The notes beneath the pieces are model-generated. The model was given only the letters and a program-made list of their open reading frames with translations. It was not told the DNA's origin and did no database searches. Shown here in pieces: positions 45,950 to 53,926 of a DNA stretch of 64,000 nucleotides. Position numbers and translations under genes: made by a program. Origin of the DNA: Kocuria dechangensis. Its GTDB lineage: Bacteria > Actinomycetota > Actinomycetes > Actinomycetales > Micrococcaceae. The number at the start of each line of letters is the position of its first letter. Position 1 is the stretch's first letter. The stretch is taken from positions 1-64,000 of the forward strand of contig NZ_BMEQ01000002.1 in the NCBI RefSeq assembly GCF_014636775.1, in the 5' to 3' direction.

Positions 45950-46753
45950 ATGACCTCATCATCAGACAGCTCCTCGACCGCCGCGGAGGCCCGCACCGCC
46001 TCCGTCGTCTCCAACGCCATCGCCGTGCTGCGGTGCTTCTCGGTGCGTGAACCCCTGCTGGGGGTCACCGAGATCGCCGGCCGGGTCGGTCTGCACAAGA
46101 GCACGGTCTCGCGGATCCTCGCCACCCTCGAGCAGGAGAACCTGGTGGAGCGGGACCCGCAGACCCGGCGCTTCCGCCTGGGGCTGGGGCTGATCACCAT
46201 GACCGGCCCCCTGCTGGCGGATCTCGACGAGCGGCGGGTGGCCTACCCGGTGCTCCAGGAGCTGACCGAGCGCACCGGCGAGACCAGCGCCCTCATGCTC
46301 TGGAGCGGCACCGGCACCGTCTGTGTGGAGCAGATCCCCAGCCCGCAGCAGATCAAGCACACCACCCCGCTGGGCACCCGGTTCAACACCGCCCTCAGCT
46401 CCTCGGTGCAGATCTTCCTCGCGGCCCAGCCCCCCGAGCGCGTCCAGGCCCTCCTGCGGTCCGGGACCATCGACCACTTCACGACGACGGACACGAACAT
46501 CACCGCCTACCTGCAGCTGCTCCGCGAGGTCAGCACGGAAGGCGTGGCCGTCAACTACGGCAGGACCTCCGTGGACGAGGTGGGCGTGGCCACGCCGGTC
46601 TTCGACCACCGTGACGAGCTGGTCGCCGCCGTGATGATCGCGGCGCCCCGCTACCGGGTCACCGAGGAACAGGTCTCCCACCTCGTGGCCGCCTGCAAGG
46701 CCGCCTCGGAGGAGGTCTCCCAGCGGCTCGGGTGCGCTGTGCGGACCCCCTGA
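45950..46753 (+). CDS. IclR-family regulator, probably of creatinine use
   Basis: A 267-residue IclR regulator. The N-terminal winged helix (residues about 18-80) contains VTEIAGRVGLHKSTVSRILATLE; the C-terminal effector domain (residues about 95-260) has RTGETSALMLWSG, GTRFNTALSSS and EVGVATPVFDHRDELVAAV. It follows the creatinase operon terminator on the same strand and likely controls that operon; sites with GCAAC/GTTGC arms lie at the operon promoter. The M20 gene downstream is convergent. Confidence 0.87.
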   Translation: MTSSSDSSSTAAEARTASVVSNAIAVLRCFSVREPLLGVTEIAGRVGLHKSTVSRILATLEQENLVERDPQTRRFRLGLGLITMTGPLLADLDERRVAYPVLQELTERTGETSALMLWSGTGTVCVEQIPSPQQIKHTTPLGTRFNTALSSSVQIFLAAQPPERVQALLRSGTIDHFTTTDTNITAYLQLLREVSTEGVAVNYGRTSVDEVGVATPVFDHRDELVAAVMIAAPRYRVTEEQVSHLVAACKAASEEVSQRLGCAVRTP

Positions 46754-46787
46754 TCCGCGCGCGGCGCAGGAACGAGGGGCGCGGCCG

Positions 46788-48014
46788 TCAGGCGCCCACG
46801 CGGGAGAGGATCGCGGTGAGGGCCGCCCGCACCCCGGTGGACAGGGTCGGCTCCATGACCGGGGCGAAGAACGGCGAGTGGTTCACCGGCAACGGCCCCT
46901 CGCCCTGGAGGGTGGCCGCGTCGTGGCCGCCGAACATCCAGAACACCGAGGGCACGCCGATGGCCGCGCCGAGGGCCCCGAAGTCCTCCGAGCCCATCAG
47001 CGGTTCGATCTCCACCACGTTCTCCTCCCCCAGCGCCTGCCGGAACTGCTCGACGAGAGCGGCGGTGGCAGCGGGGTCGTTGTAGTTGCGGGGGAAGGTC
47101 GAGAGCACCTCGACGGTCGGCTCCGGGGCCCCGGAGGCGGCGGCCTCCGCGCTGATGATCCGCCGCAGCGCCCCCAGCACGTGGTCGCGGATCGCCGGGT
47201 CGAAGGCCCGCACGTTGAGCGTGAACTCGGCGCTGGCCGGGATGATGTTCTCCTTCAGCCCGCCGTGGAACGTGCCGATGGTGACCACCGCGGCCCGCCG
47301 CGCGTCGATCTCGCGGGAGACGATGGTCTGGATCCGGGTGATCATGTGGGCCCCGAGCACGATCGGGTCGGTGGAGTCCTGGGGCTGGGAGGCGTGGGCG
47401 CCCTTGCCGTGGATGGTGACCTTCCACGAGTCGGCCAGCGCCATGGCGTCGCCGGCCGAGTAGCTGATCGTGCCGGCCAGGGAGGGCATCACGTGCTGGC
47501 CGAAGACCACCTCCGGCAGCGGCGCCCGGTCCCACAGTCCGTCCTCCAGCATGGCCTTCGCGCCGGCGGCCGTCTCCTCCCCCGGCTGGAAGATCAGCAC
47601 CACGGTCCCGGCCCAGGCGTTCCGCGCCTCGACCAGCAGCTGGGCGGTCGTCAGCAGCACCGCCACGTGGGTGTCGTGACCGCAGCCGTGCATCACCGGG
47701 ACCTCGCTGCCGTCCTCCAGGTGCCCGGTGGCGGTGCTGGCGTAGTCCACCCCGGTGTCCTCGGCCAGGGGCAGTCCGTCGGTGTCGGCGCGGAAGGCCA
47801 CCGTGGGCCCGTCCCCGTTGCGCAGCACCGCCACCACCCCGGTGCCCCCGCACCGGAAGTGCTCGACGCCGAGGCCGGTGAGCCGCTGCTCGATCAGCTC
47901 GGCGGTGGCGTGCTCCTGCATGGACAGCTCCGGGTGGGCGTGCAGGTGCCGGTAGAGCTGGTGCATCTGGTCGGACAGGTCGTCGGTCAGCTGCGGGGCG
48001 GTCGGGATGGTCAT
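46788..48014 (-). CDS. M20-family amidohydrolase/peptidase
   Basis: A 408-residue zinc-type hydrolase of the M20D/amidohydrolase group. LYRHLHAHPELSMQEHAT at the N-terminus, the metal motif HGCGHDTHVAVLL near residue 112, QPGEETAAGAKAML with the catalytic Glu, and GKGAHASQPQ in the dimerisation domain are all present; the last ligand region NHSPFFAP is there too. M20D enzymes cleave N-acyl amino acids, hippurate or indole-amino acid conjugates. The ATG has GGAGGAG upstream; the frame continues into the upstream gene but that is not coding. It is the last gene of an operon behind two permease-like genes, so its substrate is likely what they carry. Confidence 0.88.
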   Translation of the reverse strand: MTIPTAPQLTDDLSDQMHQLYRHLHAHPELSMQEHATAELIEQRLTGLGVEHFRCGGTGVVAVLRNGDGPTVAFRADTDGLPLAEDTGVDYASTATGHLEDGSEVPVMHGCGHDTHVAVLLTTAQLLVEARNAWAGTVVLIFQPGEETAAGAKAMLEDGLWDRAPLPEVVFGQHVMPSLAGTISYSAGDAMALADSWKVTIHGKGAHASQPQDSTDPIVLGAHMITRIQTIVSREIDARRAAVVTIGTFHGGLKENIIPASAEFTLNVRAFDPAIRDHVLGALRRIISAEAAASGAPEPTVEVLSTFPRNYNDPAATAALVEQFRQALGEENVVEIEPLMGSEDFGALGAAIGVPSVFWMFGGHDAATLQGEGPLPVNHSPFFAPVMEPTLSTGVRAALTAILSRVGA

Positions 48015-48073
48015 GAGGGTCTCCTCCGGAGGAATTCGGTTCGTGCGTGCTGCTGCAGGTCGTCGTCGGCGCC

Positions 48074-48817
48074 TCAGTCGCGCGCCGGCTCCTCCTCGCG
48101 CTCCGGGACGGGCTGGGACGGGGAGGCGGCGGAGCGGTCGCGCAGGAACCAGGCCAGCACGGCGGTGCTGATCACCGCGATCGCGGTGCCGAAGAAGGCC
48201 AGCGTAGGCACGGCCGGCACCAGGAGGAACACCACGGAGGCGGCGACGACGCCGGCGATGACGGTCACCCGCAGGTTGCGGGTGGAGACGATGGCCTGCA
48301 CGAGCACCGCGCCCAGCACCGAGGGCAGGATGTAGGTCTGCACCACGGCGATGATCTCGGCCGGGACGACGCTGACCAGCCAGGAGCCCAGGAAGCCGAC
48401 GAACACCAGCAGGGAGATCAGGTGCACCATGGCCGCCCCGCCGATCGCCATCACCGCCGCCAGCTCCCCGCGGCGGGTGCCGGGCTTGGCGCCGATGGCG
48501 GACTGGGCGATCAGCGCCGAGGGCAGCAGCTTGTTGGAGATGTTGCCGATCATGAACGCCTGGTACATCGAGGCCTGGCCCAGGATCGGGTAGTAGGTCA
48601 GCGGCTCCACGAACCACAGCACGCCGAAGGTTCCGGCGATGGCCAGCAGAGCGGTCCAGATCTTGGCCTGGTCCACCTCCAGGCCGCTGAAGAACACCAG
48701 GTAGGTCGGTCCGGCCAGGGCGAAGAGCAGCCCGGCGATCATGGTCAGCCGGCCCCATCGGGCCGTGGTCGCATCGAAGTCCCGCAGCGCGGAAGCGGAA
48801 GGGTTCACAGAGGTCAT
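48074..48817 (-). CDS. Multi-pass membrane protein, partner of the DUF5058 permease
   Basis: A 247-residue protein with about six membrane segments. Visible features are a first segment with LTMIAGLLFALAGPTYLVFF, a conserved-looking FVEPLTYYPILGQASMYQ loop and FMIGNISNKLLPSALIAQSAIGAKPGT, which suggest a transport-type protein with substrate-site polar residues. I do not recognise a named family. The ATG lies 32 bp after the DUF5058 stop on the same strand, and the M20 gene follows. Two half-size membrane proteins in tandem suggest a two-subunit permease. Confidence 0.7.
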   Translation of the reverse strand: MTSVNPSASALRDFDATTARWGRLTMIAGLLFALAGPTYLVFFSGLEVDQAKIWTALLAIAGTFGVLWFVEPLTYYPILGQASMYQAFMIGNISNKLLPSALIAQSAIGAKPGTRRGELAAVMAIGGAAMVHLISLLVFVGFLGSWLVSVVPAEIIAVVQTYILPSVLGAVLVQAIVSTRNLRVTVIAGVVAASVVFLLVPAVPTLAFFGTAIAVISTAVLAWFLRDRSAASPSQPVPEREEEPARD

Positions 48818-48849
48818 GGCAAGGTCCTTCGTTGTTCTCGGGCGGCGGA

Positions 48850-49605
48850 TCAGGCGACGGGGAACAGGCCGGCGCCGACGGTGAAGTAGGTGACGACCAG
48901 GGCGGTCAGGATGGCGAAGCCCAGCGCCCACTCCCGGATCCACCGGCGCCGTAGCACCTTGGCGACCCCCAGGCACACCGCCATCGCGGCCGCCGAGGCC
49001 AGGAAGGCCACCACGTGGTTGCCCGACTTGGGCAGCTCCCCGAGACCGAGAGCGAAGAACGCCCCGAGCAGCGCCGCCCCGGGCACGATCGTCATCACCG
49101 CGGGGTTGACCTTGCGCAGGTTGACGTCGCCGCGCTTGAGCAGGGGGGTGAAGATCAGCGTGGCGAGCATCCACATGGCCCCGCCGAGGCTCATGGCCAT
49201 GAACGCCACCGCGAACACGTCCTGGGTGTAGGTCGGCCCGCCCAGGTCCGCGCCCATGGTGCCGGCGGCGATGCTGGCTGCACCGGTCTCGAAGGACACC
49301 GATCCGATCAGCCCGATCCGCACCAGCACGGCGGGGGTGCCGAAGACGGTCAGCAGGGCGACGGCCACCAGGGCCACGGCCAGGGACGGACCGACCGCGG
49401 AGACCGCCCCGGCACGGAAGGACGTCCTCAGCTCTCCCGGGCTCATCCCGGCGGCCGGGGCCGCCACGCGGGCGGCGCGGACGTAGATGACGGTCTGGAC
49501 GACGATGACGGCGAAGACACCGAGGGCGCAGATCCACAGCACGGGCAGGTTGGCCACGGACAGGATGTCGGTGGAGGCGCCGTCGACAACGGTGCGCAGG
49601 TTCAT
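48850..49605 (-). CDS. DUF5058 family permease-like protein
   Basis: A 251-residue protein with about six membrane segments. DUF5058 features are AAGMSPGELRTSFRAGAVSA, then VGPSLAVALVAVALLTVFG, VRIGLIGSVSFETGAASIA and MSLGGAMWMLATLIFTPLLK. The function of DUF5058 is unknown; it is often found with M20 peptidases, as here. The ATG at 49605 has GGGAG 5 nt upstream. It is the first gene of the DUF5058 - membrane protein - M20 operon, divergent from a tandem Lrp regulator. Confidence 0.85.
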   Translation of the reverse strand: MNLRTVVDGASTDILSVANLPVLWICALGVFAVIVVQTVIYVRAARVAAPAAGMSPGELRTSFRAGAVSAVGPSLAVALVAVALLTVFGTPAVLVRIGLIGSVSFETGAASIAAGTMGADLGGPTYTQDVFAVAFMAMSLGGAMWMLATLIFTPLLKRGDVNLRKVNPAVMTIVPGAALLGAFFALGLGELPKSGNHVVAFLASAAAMAVCLGVAKVLRRRWIREWALGFAILTALVVTYFTVGAGLFPVA

Positions 49606-49760
49606 GGGGACTCCCAGGGAAGGTCGGGCGATCACAGCAGGGGCTCGCAGGGCCGGGACGTGGTGTCCGTCCCGGGCCGGGCCCGCAGCCGACCCCGTTC
49701 AGCACGGGGAGGGCGGGCAGGCCACGGGTTCTCTTTCGATGGGTCGTAGCTGATCCCAGA

Positions 49761-49812
49761 GTCACGTGACCTCAGTCACTCTCCCGCTATATCCTCGAAT
49801 CCAGTACAAATA
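49761..49812. promoter_or_regulatory. Divergent control region with GTCACGTGAC palindrome
   Basis: GTCACGTGAC (49761-49770) is a perfect 10-bp palindrome, followed by a half-copy GTCACT and an AT-rich patch with CTATATCC and TACAAATATG (49787-49812). It lies between the DUF5058 operon and the Lrp gene, so it is a likely binding place for the Lrp regulator. The exact promoters could not be fixed. Confidence 0.45.
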
Positions 49813-49836
49813 TGTGCCCCAACCGAAGGATCCTGC

Positions 49837-50892
49837 ATGGAGCTGCCCGTCGAAGACCTCGCGATCATCCACGCCCTGCAGATCGCCCCGCGCGCCACCT
49901 GGGCGCAGCTGGGCGCCGCCCTGGGCCGCCACCCCACCACCCTCGCCGACCGCTGGGAGCGGCTCCACGCCGACGGCCGCACCTGGGTCACCGCCCACCT
50001 CGGCGCCTCCGGCACGCAGGGCTGCGCGACCTTCGTCGGCCTGGAGTGCCGGCCGGGCCGCCGGGCCGAGGTGCTGGAGCGGCTGTGCGCCGTCCCGGAG
50101 ATCGGCACCGTGGAGGAGTCCGCGCGCGCCTGGGACGTCCGGCTCACGATCCTCACCCGCACCTGGCAGCAGATGACCCGGGAGGTGCTGCCCCTGGTGC
50201 GGGCCGATTCGGGGATCCTGCGGGCCCAGCTCACCGTGGCCACCCGGCTGTACGCGATCGGCAACAACTGGCGCCTGGACGTGCTGAGCCCGGAGCAGCA
50301 GCGCCGCGTCGCCGCCCTGCGGCCGGAGGTGCACCGTCCCCACGGCGCCACACCTGCCCACCTCGAGGAGCTGACGGCCGTGCTCCAGCGGGACGGACGG
50401 GCCACGGCGGCGGAGATCGCGGCGGCCACCGGAACGCATCCGACGACGGCCGCCCGGCACCTGCGGCAGGCGGTCGAGACGGGCCTCGTCGCCCTCCGCT
50501 GCGAGCTGGCGCAGGAGCACTCCGGTTACCCCGTCCCCTGCCAGTGGTACGTCCGGGTGCCGCCGGCCCAGCTCGAGGCGGCCGTGCGCCAGCTGCGCTC
50601 CTACCGGACCCTGCGCCTGTGCGCCTCCACCACGGGCGACACCAATCTCACCTTCCTGCTCTGGCTGCGCACCCCCGGGGACATCTTCGACGTCGAGGCC
50701 GAGCTCCAGGCGGCCGCGCCGGGGGTCCAGGTGGTCGAATCCGACGTCGGGGTCCGCACCCACAAGCGCATGGGCTGGATCCTGCGGGAGGACTCGACGG
50801 CGACCGGCGAGGTGGTGACCAGGGGCGGCCCCGGTCGTCCGGTCACGGCGGCCGGGGCCGGCGGACCGTCCGCCGTCACAGGCGGTCCGTGA
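49837..50892 (+). CDS. Lrp/AsnC regulator with duplicated domains
   Basis: A 351-residue regulator, about twice the length of standard Lrp. It has two AsnC-type helix-turn-helix units (LAIIHALQIAPRATWAQLGAALG at residue 8 and LTAVLQRDGRATAAEIAAATG near 178), each followed by a ligand/dimer domain (residues about 60-145 and 225-320). Such double Lrp proteins are typical of actinobacteria. The ATG has GAAGGA upstream. Divergent from the DUF5058-M20 operon, so it likely senses an amino acid made by the M20 enzyme. The 3' end overlaps the next, convergent gene by 17 bp. Confidence 0.85.
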   Translation: MELPVEDLAIIHALQIAPRATWAQLGAALGRHPTTLADRWERLHADGRTWVTAHLGASGTQGCATFVGLECRPGRRAEVLERLCAVPEIGTVEESARAWDVRLTILTRTWQQMTREVLPLVRADSGILRAQLTVATRLYAIGNNWRLDVLSPEQQRRVAALRPEVHRPHGATPAHLEELTAVLQRDGRATAAEIAAATGTHPTTAARHLRQAVETGLVALRCELAQEHSGYPVPCQWYVRVPPAQLEAAVRQLRSYRTLRLCASTTGDTNLTFLLWLRTPGDIFDVEAELQAAAPGVQVVESDVGVRTHKRMGWILREDSTATGEVVTRGGPGRPVTAAGAGGPSAVTGGP

Positions 50893-51271
50893 CCCAGGCG
50901 CGCGCCGCCGGCAAGGCCGCGAGCGCGATCACCGCCGCGCCGCCGAGGACGTGCAGCCAGATGTTGATCTGCACCCCCAGGTCCCCGAGCCCGGCCTCGA
51001 GCCGGCGCTGCCCCACGACGAACGGCACGACCGCGACCAGCCCGACGACGGCGGAGACCACAGCGGCCGTGTCCCACCACGGGTGCTGCTTGAACACCGC
51101 CCAGGCGGTGATCGAGAACCCGATGACGGCGAGGTACGCCAGGACGTTGGCCAGAGTCCATGCCCTGCCGGTCGGGGGCGGGACCCTGCCGGCCATGGCG
51201 GCGGTCATCCACAGGAACGTGGTGCCGAACAGGAACAGTCCGACCGCCAGGACGATCCGGAAACTCCACAT
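50876..51271 (-). CDS. Small four-helix membrane protein
   Basis: A 131-residue protein with four membrane segments (residues about 4-24, 42-60, 70-90, 105-125). No signature motif apart from hydrophobic pattern; WAVFKQHPWWDTAA lies in a loop. The ATG has a strong GAGGAGG site, which supports this start over the longer frame. Coding overlap of 17 bp with the convergent Lrp gene. Function unknown; it and the next upstream gene on this strand may be co-transcribed (61 bp apart). Confidence 0.62.
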   Translation of the reverse strand: MWSFRIVLAVGLFLFGTTFLWMTAAMAGRVPPPTGRAWTLANVLAYLAVIGFSITAWAVFKQHPWWDTAAVVSAVVGLVAVVPFVVGQRRLEAGLGDLGVQINIWLHVLGGAAVIALAALPAARAWVTDRL

Positions 51272-51332
51272 CGCGCCTCCTCGTGCTTCGGGGTGACTGC
51301 CGGTCTGCGTCGTGGTGACTGCCGGCAGCGGC

Positions 51333-52187
51333 TCACGGCCTGGGGGCTCCGGAACGGCCGGCTCCGGCGCGGTCGGGGGCGGCACCACGGCTGCCGGTGA
51401 GCAGCCAGTGCCGCCCCCGCCACCACACCACCGCGGTGAGCAGGACCCAGACCCCGGCCACGACCGCACCGGGGGCGCCGTCGAGCAGCCGCGGGCCCTC
51501 GCCGGCGGGCGGCAGGTAGGTCGGGCCCTCGTACTGGTGCAGCACGGCGGTGACGTGGGCGGCCACGTGGGCGACGACCGACCCCGCGGGGTTGGCCGTG
51601 AGGACGGTCGGGAGGGAGAACTGGACGGCCCCGATCTCCGGGGCGAGCAGGGCAGGGCCGCGGAACTGCTCGTAGCCGAGGTGGTAGGCGCCGACGACGA
51701 CGACCGCCAGCAGAAGCGTCAGCGCGGCGAAGACGAGCCGGCGCCCGAGCCCTGCGGTGTCTCCGCGCATCAGCGCCAGGGCCACCAGAGCGGGGAAGAC
51801 GTAGAGGACGGCCGCGTCCACCGCCCCGTAGACCACTCCGCGCCAGAGGATCTCGAACCCGAGGTAGGCCCCGTCCGGACGGGGTGTGGCCGGGTCCCGC
51901 AGCACGTTCGTCACGGCCACCACCGCGACCAGGGCGCCGAGCCCCAGGCTCCAGCCCAGGCGGCGGCGCAGCAACCGCGACCACGGCACACCGGTGCGGG
52001 CCAGGAACACCGCGAGGAAGGACAGCACCAGGGTGAAGTGGACCAGGTAGTACAGGTCCCGGTTGAGGTCCATCAGGTCGGTGCCGGCCCAGGGAATGAC
52101 GAACGCCAGGAGGGTTCCCCCGGCGAACCAGCCCAGGACCGCGGGCCGTGACGGCCACCGGATCGGCGCCGGACGCGCAGCGGACAC
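51333..52187 (-). CDS. Multi-pass membrane protein of unknown function
   Basis: A 284-residue protein with about seven membrane segments. FEILWRGVVYGAVDAAVLYVFPALVALALM and the VVVGAYHLGYEQFRG segment faintly recall CAAX-protease/bacteriocin-processing (CPBP) membrane proteins, but the double-Glu motif is missing, so I do not assign that function. The C-terminus is a basic Gly/Ala tail. The GTG at 52187 has an AGGGGGT site 6 nt upstream; the longer frame has no support. Confidence 0.58.
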   Translation of the reverse strand: MSAARPAPIRWPSRPAVLGWFAGGTLLAFVIPWAGTDLMDLNRDLYYLVHFTLVLSFLAVFLARTGVPWSRLLRRRLGWSLGLGALVAVVAVTNVLRDPATPRPDGAYLGFEILWRGVVYGAVDAAVLYVFPALVALALMRGDTAGLGRRLVFAALTLLLAVVVVGAYHLGYEQFRGPALLAPEIGAVQFSLPTVLTANPAGSVVAHVAAHVTAVLHQYEGPTYLPPAGEGPRLLDGAPGAVVAGVWVLLTAVVWWRGRHWLLTGSRGAAPDRAGAGRSGAPRP

Positions 52188-52521
52188 CGCACACCCCCTG
52201 CCCCTCGGATGCCCTTCCTCTGGCTCCAGGGTAGGGAGGGGGCCGGGGCGGCAACAGGCTGGCGAGAGACCCGGCGCGGCAAGACCTCGGCCTCCGCTGT
52301 CGCACATTCCGCAGAGCGGGATCAGGGTCTGCCACTCGTCGGAAACCCGCGGAAACCCGCTGAACAACTGCGTGAGCCAGCGCGCGTGAGCGCAAAGAAC
52401 AGGTCAGATCCCTGTTCCTCATCATGGAATTAGGAACGAAAATCTTCTCCATCCCCCTCGGCTGACTAGCGTCACATGACGTGAGGTGATCTGCCTCACC
52501 CCGAGTGATGGGGAAACAGAC
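52188..52521. promoter_or_regulatory. Control region upstream of the AAHS transporter operon
   Basis: 334 bp without a gene. GTTCCT (52414-52419) and AGGAAC (52432-52437) form an inverted repeat with a 12-nt spacer in an AT-rich stretch that includes GGAATTAGGAACGAAAATC. Further down GTGAGG (52481-52486) and CCTCAC (52494-52499) form a second one, 7 nt apart, just before the ATG at 52522. A possible -10 is GACTAGCGT near 52465. Either repeat could be an IclR-family operator; both calls are tentative. Confidence 0.4.
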
Positions 52522-53865
52522 ATGGACGTTCTCTCGGAGATCCGCCGGTCGCGGATGAGCCGGTTCCAGGTGATCGCGGTGAGCATCGCCCTGGCCCTGA
52601 TCCTGATCGACGGCTTCGACGTCGCGGTGATGGCCTACGCAGCCCCGGTGCTCTCCCGGGAGTGGGGCATCGACCCCGTCACCCTGGGCTTCCTGCTCAG
52701 CGCCAGCCTCTTCGGCATGGCCGCCGGGTCGATCTTCCTGACCCCGCTGGCGGACAGGATCGGGCGGCGGAAGCTGACGATCATCTCCCTGGTGATCATC
52801 AGCATCGGCATGGTCCTGTCGGTGTTCGCCACCGGCACCACCCAGCTGATGGTCTTCCGCGTGCTGACCGGTCTGGGGGTGGGCGGGATGATGGCCAACC
52901 TCAACGTCCTGGTCGCCGAGTACGCCTCGGACAAGCGTCGGGGGTCCATCATCGGGATCTACACCGCCGGCTACCCCATCGGCGCCACCGTGGGCGGGCT
53001 CGTCGCGGCACCCCTGATCCCGCAGTACGGGTGGCAGGTCATCTTCGGCATCGGCGCCGCCCTGACCGTGATCATGCTGGCCGTGTCGTGGAAGTTCCTC
53101 CCCGAGTCCCTGGACTACCTGATCACCCGCCGCCCGGCCCGGGCGCTGGAGCGCGTCAACGGCATCCTGACCAGGATCGGCAAGGCCCCCGTGGAGGCGC
53201 TTCCCTCCCTGGCCACCGCGGTCAAGGAGCAGAGCGCCATCCAGGAGGTTCTCACCCGCCCGGTCCGCTTCCGCACCCAGATGCTCTGGATCGGCTACGC
53301 CTGCCTGGTGGCGGCCTACTACTTCGCCAACACCTGGACCCCGAAGATCATGGCCACCGCCTCCAGCAGCGACTCGGCCGGTGTCACCACCGGCGTCATC
53401 GCCAACGCCGGCGGGATCATCGGCTGCTTCATCTTCAGCGCCCTGGCCGTGAAGTACCGCAGCCAGATCCTCCTGGTCGCCACCCTGGTCGGCGCCGCGG
53501 CGGCCTACGTGGTCTTCGGCCTGGTCTTCCACCAGATCGGCGTCGCCATGGTCCTGGCCCTGTTCCTGGGCATCCTGACCACCGCCGGCATCGCCGGGTT
53601 CTACGCCACCTCCCCCGGCGTCTACACCGCCCGGGCCCGGGCCACCGGGGTGGGCTGGATGATCGGGCTGGGACGACTGGTCTCCATCGTCGCCCCCATC
53701 CTGGTCGGCTACCTCATCTCCGGAGGCTGGCAGCCGGAGAACGTCTTCTTCCTCTTCGCCGTCCCGCTGGCCGCGGCCGCCCTGTGCATCGTGGCCCTGG
53801 GCTACTCCCTCAAGCGCTCCGGAGCCCCCCTGGCCACCGAGGCCGTCCCGGCAGCCGCGCACTGA
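52522..53865 (+). CDS. MFS transporter, aromatic acid:H+ symporter (AAHS) type
   Basis: A 447-residue MFS transporter with twelve expected segments. LILIDGFDVAVMAYAAPVLS in the first segment holds the D-G-F-D motif typical of the aromatic acid/H+ symporter group, and LADRIGRRKLTII is the MFS loop 2-3 signature; the late GFYATSPGVYTARARATGVGW also fits. It imports an organic acid; the AAHS group carries benzoates, vanillate, and also some non-aromatic acids. The ATG at 52522 gives the usual start MDVLSEIRRSRM. The CoA ligase gene follows after 61 bp. Confidence 0.88.
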   Translation: MDVLSEIRRSRMSRFQVIAVSIALALILIDGFDVAVMAYAAPVLSREWGIDPVTLGFLLSASLFGMAAGSIFLTPLADRIGRRKLTIISLVIISIGMVLSVFATGTTQLMVFRVLTGLGVGGMMANLNVLVAEYASDKRRGSIIGIYTAGYPIGATVGGLVAAPLIPQYGWQVIFGIGAALTVIMLAVSWKFLPESLDYLITRRPARALERVNGILTRIGKAPVEALPSLATAVKEQSAIQEVLTRPVRFRTQMLWIGYACLVAAYYFANTWTPKIMATASSSDSAGVTTGVIANAGGIIGCFIFSALAVKYRSQILLVATLVGAAAAYVVFGLVFHQIGVAMVLALFLGILTTAGIAGFYATSPGVYTARARATGVGWMIGLGRLVSIVAPILVGYLISGGWQPENVFFLFAVPLAAAALCIVALGYSLKRSGAPLATEAVPAAAH

Positions 53866-53926
53866 CGCCTCCCGCCGGCTCCCGACCGTTCCCGTGACAT
53901 CCCTGACAGCACCCGAAGGACACCTC

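Noticed and set aside
51333-52187. CAAX/CPBP-type membrane protease
   Set aside because: Hydrophobic pattern is similar, but the paired Glu and the His motifs of the family cannot be found.
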